A DNA stretch of 64,000 bases, from assembly GCA_018417955.1 (NCBI GenBank), contig JACTVC010000021.1, forward strand, positions 62,001 to 126,000. The letters are read 5' to 3'. The position numbers and the translations under genes were made by a program. Source of the DNA: Laccaria trichodermophora (taxonomy: Eukaryota; Basidiomycota; Agaricomycetes; Agaricales; Hydnangiaceae). Below, one piece after another: positions 1 to 9,387 of the stretch (positions are counted from its first letter, which is position 1; every line of letters starts with the position of its first letter). Below the pieces are notes generated by a model. It saw nothing but the letters and a program-made list of their open reading frames with translations, had not been told where the DNA came from and did no database searches.

Positions 1-1
1 T

Positions 2-3000
2 TACGACGCCATAGGTCATGAAACCCTTGCCATGAAAAGGAATCTCGTGGAATACGCTGCCCTACTAGTCGGGGCGCGAGCTCACGAACACGCCAATCGT
101 CGAGAGGCAGCGTGGGGGGCAGTGATTACCGCTCACCCAGACCTCAGGATTGTACGCCGAGCAAGTCGGGTCTGCTCTATTGATAATCCTCTATCATGGC
201 TAATACGAAGCAACTATCAAATAGCAACGTGGAGAGTGGTGCCTAGGATTGTACGCCAAGCAGAACAAAAAGAAGTCGCCGTACCAACTAACCCCGCTGC
301 CCTAGCTGCAAATAGGGCGCGAGTTCACGGGAGCCCCAGACGTCAAATTGAAGTACGGGGGGCAACACCTGTCATTCACCACAATGTTAGGCCTGTACGT
401 CGAGCTGTGGCGGGACGAGAGGCTGTATACCGAAGCATTGCTCAAGGATTAGATGATTTAAAGCTTGTCGAAACAACGGTCGAAGCTCATACTCACCTCA
501 ATCCTGAGACTACACCTGACACAAGATGTCCAACCGCACAGGCTTCGGCACATTTGCACTTGGACCGTCACGATCCTGCAGTAAAAAACGGATGGAAGTA
601 TCAATATACGACCATATTGCCTGAATTCGACTCGGACGGGATTGCTCCGTTAGAGTACGATACAACGGCGGAGAACATTGCTCGAAACCCAGCGTACTCA
701 ATCGGTACCCGCATTTCTGATGAATCTCAGGCCAATTCGATCACGGCGTCTAAACCTACGTTCCGTGCCATGCAACAGGAAACCATTCACGAACCGAGTA
801 GTCATACGAGTTGCAAGCTCGCAGCTGAAGCGAAGCGCGAAGCCTGGATAAGAACCATGAGTGAGAGTCTCAGTGGAAGTTCGAGCTCCGGCGAGACAAA
901 GGACGATACTGTCGTAAATGATCTCGAAGATATTCCAACGCGCTCCAAGGTCGACTCTAGGACTCACCAGATAGGAGTCAGACCTTATGAATTTCCGCGG
1001 GACGAGGATTATGCAAGACAATGGCAACAGCGCACCCCAGTAGACCTGAAAATCCACAAGGAGATTACGAAAGGCAATAGGACGAATGAACCTTGCCCCA
1101 CTCCTCATTATACTAGGGAGTTATTCTATGAGAAACTCTCAAACCCCACGAGCTATCATCATGGAGGACAAAATGAGCCTCCATATCTCATCTACGATGG
1201 ATGGGAAATATGTCCATATGTACCCGAGTTAGAAGTTGACTATATATTATGTTATATGCTTAGATCTCAGGCTTCATATGGGAGAACTCCCTCTGGATCT
1301 CGCCGCTTTATAGCGCGACTACAAAGGTTGTTTTTCTGTGTGCTCGAGTCAGTAGTCAACTCTATGGCACGACGGAAACATGGATCTCCATATGAGAATA
1401 CACACGCAGGTCCCCGCCGCTTCACAGCGCGATCACAAGAATGGTTATCCCAGCCATTCAATAGGAAGAATGTTGAAACTTGCACGCCTACTTTTGAGGC
1501 TCAGTGGAAGATTAACTCTGATCCCTCTGATCTAACGGGCGTGTTACCGTTCATGCGTAGTATTCCATCGCAGACCTTCCCATTAGTAGTAATGAAAGCC
1601 ATGTTGACGGAGCTACCAGCCGCAGGTCCCAGGGAGCGAAAAGAATTCGCCAGACCTTCTATTGAAGGAGTTGTTAACGTATTTGGATTACCTGGAACTG
1701 TCGCTTCAAGCCAAGACAATCTTGCGCTTGCATCAACAAACCACCCGCTAACGGAGGGACAAGTGGAAATTTGCAATACGACTACGGAGCAGACGTTTCG
1801 CGTTTACGATTCCCCTGCTGAGAAGAGCGAGTCGAATGGGCTCCGAGCCCTGATTTATGCGTACTACCACGGCTTACAGTCTTCCACCAAATGGTTTCGG
1901 AATCATACCCTATCGACGAGATGTAATCGAATAACATCCACTGTGAGCGTGACAATGTCAAAGAACAAACCTCCACACAGACCCTCTCTGCTTAGTCAAC
2001 TTACAGAAGACCATATCGAAGCCTTGGTAACTATTCAACTCGTCATCGAAGGGAGTGCTATCACCCTGTTTCAAGATCAGCTAGTAGCTAAAGCCCGCAT
2101 CGAAGAGGGACGATCCTTTCAAGAGTTAAGAGATAGTAGAAACTACACCTTATTCAAATTTAACCTTCACTCTCTCAAACCTCTAAAGGATCGTAACACT
2201 GGCAAGAAAAGTTTGAAGTACGGATCTACCTTTGATTATCAGAGGAGTGACAAAACCTCGCCCTTTGACCCTGAAGGAAATCATGACTATCATACCAGCA
2301 AGTTAATTCGGCTGAATCAAGTACCAGACAATACGAGGAAAGAAATTCTATGCGAACTCCCTAACGACTTCCGCTCCTTCGGCAGAGCGCACGGAGCTCT
2401 ATGGAGTGTTGTAAGCCAATCTGGTGTACTGGTTCTTAAGTTCATCAAATCCCTACGAAGCCGCGAACAAGCTCCATCAGCCGTTGCAAATATTGAGGAC
2501 CAAAGAGGAGCCCCATTCTGGATACTGGATCCCGAGGCGAGGATGAAGGAAGCTGGGGACCGCTACATAGGAATATGGACAAATAACACAGAAGAACAAC
2601 CTACTCAATGGTTCCTGAAGGAGGGTCTCCATCACGTCACGGCGCGAGAAATTTGGTCCTCTAAGCGCGTACAACTCGCTGCTCTAAAATCAGTAATCGT
2701 CTTTGCGATAAGGGTTGCCGCCGTGTCTATTTGTCACACTCCAACCTTCGACAACTCAGAACGGACCCGAACACGATCAGAAGCTGGCATGGACAACTCA
2801 TTCATCATCGCCATCAGTGAAGGTAGACAACTTCGGATCAACGTGCTCTCTTCAGCAAGGAAAGCGGATCTAGCTCATCTTAGTGCTCTCTCGTATGAAC
2901 CGAGGCGAGGGAACGGATATAGCAGGAAATTCTGCTTGGAAAGAATCTTACTGGAGGGGTCCGCGAAGAACAGTGGAGATCACCATGCTTGCTCTATGTA

Positions 3001-3976
3001 CTACCGAAATGAGCGTTATCAGATTCCGTCCCTTCAAACTCTCATAGTCCCTGATGGATGTGAAGCGGAACCCGACGAATACGAATGGCAGCGCCCCAGA
3101 GATGCCCAGGAGGACTTAATCAGAACGCGAGGGCAATGTATTCAACTTTGCGGGACCTACGAACACTCACAACTTGAGACGTTAGCTGTGTCAAAGGTAA
3201 CTCCCTGCTCCCTCGTGGAACCAGAACCCCTCAGGAAGTTTTCTCCTTTGACTCCGGGTGACGTTAGGGACAGCGACACCGATTGTTATCTGGGTACAAA
3301 TAATGCGGAGGAGTCTGCCAGAAATGACCCCAAGAAAATCGATGGTTCGATTAAAAGCGCGACAGACTACTTGCACGCTGCTCAGAGCCCCGAGCGAGAA
3401 TCCGTTGTCAACGACACGAACACGAATTCTAGGGCCGTTCACGAACGGACTCCCCTCTCCGTCATTCAAGCTGATTCAGCTATGGTAACTCATGTGATCC
3501 GGCTGAACGATAAATTTCTACCGGAGGAGGAAGATTCTAATACTAGGACGAAGAGCCCAGACATTCCCTTAACCACACTCTTCAAGGATTTCAAGGTTAG
3601 AACGAGAAGAATCGCGACCACCAACCCATTAGTATTCGCTGCGTCGAACTTTATGTTTCACAGGACACCCTTACGGTTGACCGTTAAACAAGTATACAGA
3701 GCCACTCGTATAAGACAAAAGCAAGATTACTACCAAGAGTTTTTTATAGTAATCCTTGAACAAGCACGTCAATGGGGAATCTACAAGCATCACCAGCAGC
3801 AAAATAAGATGGAGCCTTTGGGATCCTCCGATGACTATGGAGACTCTGTAGGAGCTCTCGGACGGCCTACTGATACGTGGCACGATCAAGTTCGTCGGTG
3901 TGGAACGGGATCCAAACACCATTGCATCCATAACTCAACCACCTATGATCCACCCCATTACGCGGGGACTGCATAA
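2..3976 (+). CDS. Tail of Ty3/gypsy-like polyprotein: RNase H remnant plus ~1,240-aa unknown extension (5' end outside window)
   Basis: The frame is open from the window edge; an ATG at 32 is internal. Residues 1-65 align by eye with the RNase H of the second gypsy element in this window (15120-15390): a YDAIGHETLA-type segment, then YAALLV, HANRREAAWGAV and DNPLSWL, matching YSTTEREALG, DHAALQWA, NSNRRLAAWGTV and VDPLSRL. About 13 residues before the DHAAL-type motif are missing, and its conserved aspartate is lost, so RNase H is probably inactive. The remaining ~1,240 residues show no HHCC finger, DDE integrase core or chromodomain that I can recognise. They are polar and Arg/Glu/Ser/Thr-rich, with one internal duplication (DNA at about 1275-1330 and 1389-1445). 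The ORF runs without a stop to 3976 and is followed by a purine tract and probable LTR, which supports a retroelement origin. The function of the extension is unknown. Confidence 0.6.
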   Translation, partial: YDAIGHETLAMKRNLVEYAALLVGARAHEHANRREAAWGAVITAHPDLRIVRRASRVCSIDNPLSWLIRSNYQIATWRVVPRIVRQAEQKEVAVPTNPAALAANRARVHGSPRRQIEVRGATPVIHHNVRPVRRAVAGREAVYRSIAQGLDDLKLVETTVEAHTHLNPETTPDTRCPTAQASAHLHLDRHDPAVKNGWKYQYTTILPEFDSDGIAPLEYDTTAENIARNPAYSIGTRISDESQANSITASKPTFRAMQQETIHEPSSHTSCKLAAEAKREAWIRTMSESLSGSSSSGETKDDTVVNDLEDIPTRSKVDSRTHQIGVRPYEFPRDEDYARQWQQRTPVDLKIHKEITKGNRTNEPCPTPHYTRELFYEKLSNPTSYHHGGQNEPPYLIYDGWEICPYVPELEVDYILCYMLRSQASYGRTPSGSRRFIARLQRLFFCVLESVVNSMARRKHGSPYENTHAGPRRFTARSQEWLSQPFNRKNVETCTPTFEAQWKINSDPSDLTGVLPFMRSIPSQTFPLVVMKAMLTELPAAGPRERKEFARPSIEGVVNVFGLPGTVASSQDNLALASTNHPLTEGQVEICNTTTEQTFRVYDSPAEKSESNGLRALIYAYYHGLQSSTKWFRNHTLSTRCNRITSTVSVTMSKNKPPHRPSLLSQLTEDHIEALVTIQLVIEGSAITLFQDQLVAKARIEEGRSFQELRDSRNYTLFKFNLHSLKPLKDRNTGKKSLKYGSTFDYQRSDKTSPFDPEGNHDYHTSKLIRLNQVPDNTRKEILCELPNDFRSFGRAHGALWSVVSQSGVLVLKFIKSLRSREQAPSAVANIEDQRGAPFWILDPEARMKEAGDRYIGIWTNNTEEQPTQWFLKEGLHHVTAREIWSSKRVQLAALKSVIVFAIRVAAVSICHTPTFDNSERTRTRSEAGMDNSFIIAISEGRQLRINVLSSARKADLAHLSALSYEPRRGNGYSRKFCLERILLEGSAKNSGDHHACSMYYRNERYQIPSLQTLIVPDGCEAEPDEYEWQRPRDAQEDLIRTRGQCIQLCGTYEHSQLETLAVSKVTPCSLVEPEPLRKFSPLTPGDVRDSDTDCYLGTNNAEESARNDPKKIDGSIKSATDYLHAAQSPERESVVNDTNTNSRAVHERTPLSVIQADSAMVTHVIRLNDKFLPEEEDSNTRTKSPDIPLTTLFKDFKVRTRRIATTNPLVFAASNFMFHRTPLRLTVKQVYRATRIRQKQDYYQEFFIVILEQARQWGIYKHHQQQNKMEPLGSSDDYGDSVGALGRPTDTWHDQVRRCGTGSKHHCIHNSTTYDPPHYAGTA

Positions 3977-4495
3977 TCGGGAATGACGCCTTTCGAGTAA
4001 ACGTCGTAGATCTACACCGCCAAAACATTATCAAGAACTTCGGTTCGACACGTAAACCCCCAAAGACATCAGTGGTCGCCCATTCTCCTTCCTCACCAGA
4101 TAATTCACTTGCTGCTCACCATACGAGTCTCACTCCTACCTCCTATCTTCTGCGCCCCAGTCATCACAGACTTACTATCCAACTCCCCATGGCCTTACGG
4201 CGCGAAGGGTATCTCTACCTGACTCTGTTACATTGAGTTCTACCTGGCCATGAACGGCGCGACAACGCTACCTTTCTCAGAACCCGATGAGTATCATTGC
4301 CTCCATTATTTCACATCGACCCTGCCGATGACTGTCTGATGTCTAACTGCCCGGCTAAGCTGTTCAAGTCAAAGCGAAACGACGGGATGAACGTAGTATG
4401 AGGCTGTCAACAGGTCAAAGAAGATACCACAAGAAACTCAGTGGAAAGGGAACGATTGCGCCCATGGTCGATGCTCCAATCTCACGGGGGGGCTT
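3977..4495 (+). other. 3' untranslated region of the left gypsy element
   Basis: No supportable ORF on either strand. The stretch links the long ORF to the probable LTR and ends in a purine-rich run (CACGGGGGGG at about 4483-4492) directly before TGTAACGG. That arrangement is expected of a polypurine tract that primes plus-strand synthesis in LTR retroelements. Confidence 0.45.
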
Positions 4496-4863
4496 TGTAA
4501 CGGTGTGCTAGTATAAGCTACTCTTGCGTGACCTAGGATCATCGTATTTACTTCTGTTTACTTCTCACTATATAGTGTCGCTTACAAAATAAATAACACA
4601 CTTTGCAACCACATCATATATTACATGTGGACGGAGTCACCCCTTTTCTGTACGGCTAGGCAGCCTTATGCCTCCCCTCCGGGATACAAGAGTCCTGCGC
4701 CGGGTGACCGCGCCCCAGTTCCTGGGTCACAGGATAAACTACACGTGGTACCGCTTTGCGGCACCACGTTACGAACTCTTTCACGCGTACCACGAATATT
4801 CTCCGCCGCCATCTCGCACTCGCGCCTTCGTCAAGAAGTCCCGAATCGCCCTACGGTTTCACA
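4496..4863 (+). repeat. Probable 3' LTR of the left gypsy element
   Basis: The left edge is placed at TGTAACGGTG just after a G7 purine tract, the usual LTR start. Inside are a TATA-like palindrome CACTATATAGTG (4566-4577) and an AATAAATAA polyadenylation-like run nearby. The right edge is a guess at a CA after ACGGTTTCA, about 4863. The 5' LTR is outside the window, so neither LTR identity nor a target-site duplication can be checked here. Confidence 0.4.
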
Positions 4864-4949
4864 CCCGATGACCTGAATGAGCGGTCCTAAAAGGTTAGGA
4901 AGGCGATCAAGGACTCTGAAAGGTATTGGTCAGCGCAAACCAAGCGTAC

Positions 4950-5809
4950 TCAAATCAACTTCACATACTCTTGAGCCGCTGCAGGATCCATCAGGCCCTC
5001 TCCCTCCATCTCTTCGAGTTCAAGACGCTTTTTGTTGTCGAGGTGTTCTTGTTGTACTATCTCTTCCCAGCGCTGACGTTCGGCTTGGTCAAGTCGTTTG
5101 AATGCGGCTATTTTGAACTCGTTGCGAGCAGAGGCGAGTAGGTTCTTGGCTTTTCCGCTTCGCTTAAATTCCGCGTCGAAAGTCGCTTTCATTTCGGGAA
5201 AGTGAACCTTGGCCCAAGCCTCCCAGGCCGCGTTTCGTTTCGGGGGAGTGATGTCTTTTCCCAAGAGTCTTGAAAGGAGGACGGACATTGGGTCCTTGCC
5301 TCCCTTGCCAATGCGCGGGAGCTTGACTGTTTTCTTACAGCGGTACTCGAACCAGCCATAGAGTGACTAAAATGGTTGTCAACACTTCATTGTTAATTAC
5401 AGTTTTTGAATATACGTACGGTTCGGGTGCGCTCAACAACCTCAGCCTTTATCCTCTGATTGTCTTTGGATAAGAGTTCATGTCCATCAGGTCCGACAGG
5501 CAGGGTCGTTCCAGGAACATCAGTGTCAGCAGAGAGGGGGATTGTCCAGTGGAAACGATTGAACCATGCGTTGACAATACCGTCAAGGACATCAGGCGCC
5601 TTCTTCATTAAAAGCCCGGTTTTGTAGTCCTCGATGTAGCTCTCTAGGAAAGCGAGGCGAGCGCCCTTTGCCCAATTACGCTTCAAAACGCGCAAAAGTA
5701 GCTCTCTATCGACCCTGAATGTTTGATGTTAGATCAAAACATCACGTCACTTGGATTTTAGATTTTTAACTCACACATCGTCTTCGACATCGCCAGCATT
5801 ACCGTTCAT
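4950..5809 (-). CDS. Unknown agaricomycete-type protein near KDZ transposase (3 exons, 248 aa)
   Basis: Proposed exons on the minus strand are 5809-5775, 5714-5420 and 5366-4950, with introns of 60 and 53 bases bounded by GTGAGT...CAG and GTACGT...TAG. They sum to 747 bases and stay in frame; the second junction reads RTSLYGWFEYRCKK. The protein is basic and helical, with a WAKG/LAFLESY segment near residue 22, a WFNRFHW motif, the YGWFEYRCKK motif mid-protein, and an HFPEMKATFDAEFKRSGK-type segment near residue 155. I recall recurrent hypothetical proteins of this kind in agaricomycetes, often with KDZ-type transposases, but no assigned function. It is divergent from the gene at 6025, with about 215 bases between start codons. 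All exons being open suggests an active or recently active gene. A DNA-binding accessory role is only an inference from its basic character. Confidence 0.75.
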
Positions 5810-6024
5810 CGTGGTTTCTGGGGCAGACAGTGTTCGGGAGAAAACGGGTACGTATCCACACAAACCTGGGTGGACGAATCCTCACTACCGGCTCTTACGT
5901 CTTATTACAGCTGTGGGAATGGTTCGAATTCTAGATAAAGGCGAGTTCGACGCCAAATCCCTTTCTCCATCTTTCCCCCTTCTTTCATCGTTCAACTCAC
6001 CCTAAACGTGTCGTAACCTTCTCA
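5810..6024. promoter_or_regulatory. Divergent intergenic region between two KDZ-associated genes
   Basis: These 215 bases lie between the start codons of the minus-strand gene (ATG at 5809) and the plus-strand gene (ATG at 6025), so they must hold both promoters if both gene models are right. The part before 6025 is pyrimidine-rich (CCATCTTTCCCCC, CTTCTTTCATC), common upstream of fungal starts. I see no clear TATA box. Confidence 0.4.
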
Positions 6025-6910
6025 ATGGCTAATCTACCCAATGCTGGAGCACCTGTTGGTTCCCCATCATCGGTGGACGGTAAGTATCGAACATACTTCT
6101 CCTGGGTTACTCATACTGACGGTGACGGGTTTTTAGACATTGAAAATCTTCTGGCGCATCTTTCTATCACTCAGGAGGGCGCACGAGAAATCGTTCGTGC
6201 TCTGGTGATGCTCGCAAATAGTGTGCCCATCCCCAGCGGTGGTGATCGCGCGTCCAATCATTCTGTCATCGCCGCTTCTCCCACCATTACCACTGAAGCA
6301 TACAACGCTACTGCTGACGATGTTGTGGACGACGACAATTTCTCGGACACCAGTGTTGCCTCCGTCATTTCGCTTTCTGATCTTGGTAGTGGCGGAAATC
6401 TCACCCCTGCCCGTTCATCCACTTTGGTTGCCGCTACCCCGCTCAACGTCGCCTCCATTCTCCCAGCCATCACAGCAGCTCCCGTCTCAGCCGCTGCACC
6501 TCTCGGCGGTGCCGTTGCTCCTGGTGCAGCCGCTCCTGCCGCTGGTCCCGCAGCTGTCATCCCTGCCCTTCCACTATACAACGCCCTTCCGGTGAATGCG
6601 CCGGGCAATGCTGTCCTACCTCCTGTGCACCTCATCGCCCTGCCGTACGGATATCACGTCCCAGCTGCCAATGCCGAGGGCCCATTTTATGTGGTCACTC
6701 GAGGCCGCAACATTGGTGTATTTAACGGCTGGTAAGTTTCCGCATCCTTTGACTTTACTTTATTGAAGTTCATCTACATATAGGGAAAATACATCCCCTC
6801 TCGTCACCGGTGTCTCTCATGCGGTCTTCAGTCGTGTTGCCAGTATGACGGAAGGCCACGCTAGGATGAACATGGCCATCACCTCTACTTTCGCGTTGTA
6901 CCTGACCTAG
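6025..6910 (+). CDS. Protein with C-terminal RNase H1-N/viroplasmin-like segment (3 exons, 258 aa)
   Basis: Exons are 6025-6079, 6137-6731 and 6784-6910. The introns (57 and 52 bases) run GTAAGT...TTTTAG and GTAAGT...ATATAG; the first is a multiple of three, so the frame also stays open without splicing. The N-terminus (about residues 18-50) is helical; residues 60-185 are a low-complexity Ala/Pro/Val/Thr/Ser linker. The last 60 residues read PFYVVTRGRNIGVFNGWENT, then AVFSRV and ending ITSTFALYLT. This resembles the small fold at the N-terminus of RNase H1 and in caulimovirus-type viroplasmins, which binds RNA-DNA hybrid or dsRNA (pattern Y-V-V-x-x-G-R-x-x-G-V-x-x-x-W). The family assignment is by eye. 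Proteins with this tail are common in agaricomycete repeat-rich DNA. Its place between other KDZ-neighbour genes suggests a nucleic-acid-binding accessory role. Confidence 0.75.
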
Positions 6911-7682
6911 TAGTAGTGCATAGTATGACATCTTGTAATGCCGTTTTGCCTCGAAAAATAAATATCGTCGTTCCCCCCTTCCAAAAAAAATAAAATACTC
7001 TTTCTCGTTGTAAGCGTCGGTGCTCATTTGACATTGAGTGGTGGCGGCTAATCAATCCACCCCAATCCGCATATGGATGATCGTCAAAACAACATTTATC
7101 AAACATTACAATGACGCACCAGTACCGGCTCTTCCACTTAGAAATTTCGGTCACACCGCCGCACAGCTATGATACAGTGGATAATAAAAAGGTTCGCAAA
7201 TTCAATCAATGTGGTATTCCATCGCTGAAGTTCAGGAGAGGTCAATCTCCAACCATCAAAACATATCTTAAACATTGCGCTGAGGCTCCTGTAGCCCTCC
7301 CTACCTTTAGATATTTTAGATATATACTCATGCCACTACTATTCACTGTATAATCACAAGTTTTTACCTGGGTCAAATGGTTTAAGTAAAAGTCAGATGA
7401 AAGTCGAGCCTTTATACCAGATCCGTATTGCCATTCCGCGTCGACTTCGAGATTTTTTGGCTCCTGACACGGGCACCCTCAACCAAATTTTAATTTTTTG
7501 CATCGTTGGAACGGGGCTTTATTCTACTTTCTAACTATCTATTTACCTTTGCACATATCCCTCAATTGCTTGAGGCAGATATAAAAAGTCGTAAGAATCG
7601 AACAGGCCACGTGCGCCTAATAGTACTAGTAAACGTAGTAACACCATACCAAATCTTGTACTACGTTCAACACGAGCTGCGT
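6911..7682. other. Intergenic, no gene seen
   Basis: AT-rich spacer between two plus-strand genes. Open frames here are short, lack splice-supported continuation and have no recognisable motif. It ends just upstream of the small basic gene at 7683. Confidence 0.5.
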
Positions 7683-8358
7683 ATGCCTCGTCCTACTCTC
7701 TACCACACAGCTGAAGAGAAGGCTGCCGCGCGCCGCGCTACTTCCAAAAAATACTATGCAAAGTTGGTACCTCTCGTGCTTATTTTTGTTATTCTTACCT
7801 CCGAGATTGCAGGCATCGAGTTCTAATAAATCGCCGAGCACGTCGCAAATACAATAAAAAACTGCAAAATGTCAGGAAAGGTAACAATACAGCCAGGGTC
7901 TCCGAAAGGTATGTACAATCTCAGTCCTTCGGTTTCTCTCGGTAACTAAATTCTGACACTGAACGGTAAGATGCGACCCATTATGGCTTATGCAGAAGGC
8001 CAAAGAACAATTTAATAAACTCACCCATGGCGCTCTGTATACGTATCTCGACGACATTGCCAAATACTGCATTGCCAACCCTGAAGAGGCCAAGGATTTC
8101 TGCGCGTCGATGGAGGAACAATGGAATGCGTTTATGATGGAGGTTCAAGGGGTGCTCGGGGAAATATTGCAAGTTTACGGATGCGGAGACGTGTGGAAAA
8201 AAGCAGACATGGTGGCCTGCGACATCAGGCATGTTGTGAGCCTTGTTGAGGAGATCCATATGCAGGCGTTGAGTTCTGTCGATGGCATTGCGGATTGGCG
8301 TTCCAGCGGCATCTTTGCTTATCAGATCTGCGCCGAGGGTGCCAAGATAGCTATCTAG
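7683..8358 (+). CDS. Small basic unknown protein of KDZ neighbourhoods (3 or more exons)
   Basis: The ATG at 7683 begins MPRPTLYHTAEEKAAARRAT. Exon 1 (7683-7762) joins exon 2 (7813-7908) by a 50-base GTTGGT...GCAG intron to give KYYAKHRVLINRRARRKYNK, a strongly basic bZIP-like Arg/Lys/Asn segment. The last exon starts at or near 7996 and runs to the TAG at 8356-8358, encoding an acidic helical region (LDDIAKYCIANPEEAKDF, VYGCGDVWKKADMVACD). The donor at 7909 and the acceptor at 7995 do not keep phase, so the second junction needs a microexon, another splice site, or reflects a one-base lesion. I recall similar MPRP...HHT/HTAEEK proteins in agaricomycete genomes beside KDZ elements, with no known function. 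A basic DNA-binding head with an acidic helical tail is what can be seen. Confidence 0.65.
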
Positions 8359-8545
8359 TCAAATCTAGTTCCTTGTATCTGAACGACCCTACTTACATAT
8401 CTAACATCCCATTTGCACAACTGACGTGGATTAATCCACAGATTTGGTCTGAGGTCGCCTGTATAGTCAATAAGCCACAAAAATAAGGTTCAGTTCAGCG
8501 TGTAGTTGAGGCTCGCCTTGCAAGAAACCCTATCGTCCATTCGAA

Positions 8546-9208
8546 ATGCCTAAGCGCTCACTCAAGCCCAAAATCTACAAACCCATCATCGTCGACACCG
8601 GCAACAATCTTGGCAAGAGATGCCGTGAAGTATGATCTTGTGTTTAATTTGAAATGTGCCGGACCCTGACAAGAGATCGATCGTTAGATTGCTGCCCAAG
8701 CCAAGCTGGATGAGATTGCTGCCGCGAAACAGCTCCAGAAGCGGGAGCGAAACGAGGTGCTGAAGCAGCTTTTGCCCAGCTTTGTTGCTGCATCCAAGGA
8801 GGGCCAGGTCACTGCTTACATGTCTCGCGCATGTTTGGTGTGGTGCCTTCGTTTTCCTGACCCTGCGGAGGAGGAGGCTTTCGTCCACGAGAATTTCAAA
8901 GATGACCCTGCCTATGAAGAATATATTCGAGAAGCACGCCGTAAGGTAAGTTCAAACTTCACTCATCTATGGTTGTGCGCGCCGGCTGACGTCTTTCAAA
9001 GTGGATGCGCGGGAAGCTCTCTTGGATGAGTGGGAAGTTCGCGCCTGCGGAGGATGCGCCCAAGCCTGAGAAACCCGTTTGGGTGCCGGAGTTGAACTTG
9101 GCAGCGCAGGGGATTTTGAGCAAGTTGGAAATACCCTGGAAATGGGACCCAGAGGCATTGGCAGCATTGGAGGCCATAGAGAAAGTTGTGGCTCCACGCG
9201 AGAGGTAG
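8546..9208 (+). CDS. Unknown KDZ-neighbour protein (3 exons, 182 aa)
   Basis: Exons are 8546-8629, 8688-8945 and 9002-9208, with introns of 58 and 56 bases (GTATGA...TTAG and GTAAGT...AAAG), both phase 0; the 549 bases close in frame at TAG. The N-terminus is basic (MPKRSLKPKIYKP), followed by a coiled-coil-prone stretch (KLDEIAAAKQLQKRERNEV) and a central helical region with YMSRACLVWCLRFPDPAEEE. The C-terminus repeats short acidic-tryptophan segments such as WMRGKLSWMSGKF and IPWKWDPEALAALEAIE. There is no catalytic motif. It is co-oriented and 180 bases upstream of the transposase start, consistent with a shared mobile cassette. It is not recognised beyond the impression that it belongs to the same accessory set. 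Confidence 0.7.
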
Positions 9209-9387
9209 AAAGGGTAACATTAACGTCGATAGCCTTACAAACTGTTTGTAATCTACGTTAGAAACCGTTTGTAACGAAACTTGATTATGTTCTTGTGATA
9301 ACGTGGTCTAGATCCATCGAGATCTAGACCCGAGTCATTGCTTCCGTTATCTTGGCTCCCTCGTTGATATCATTTTTCCTCCCAGCG

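Noticed and set aside
4625..4876. Two overlapping plus-strand frames inside the probable LTR
   Set aside because: No homology recognised, overlapping in different phases, and inside an LTR-like sequence; most likely chance frames in GC-rich DNA.
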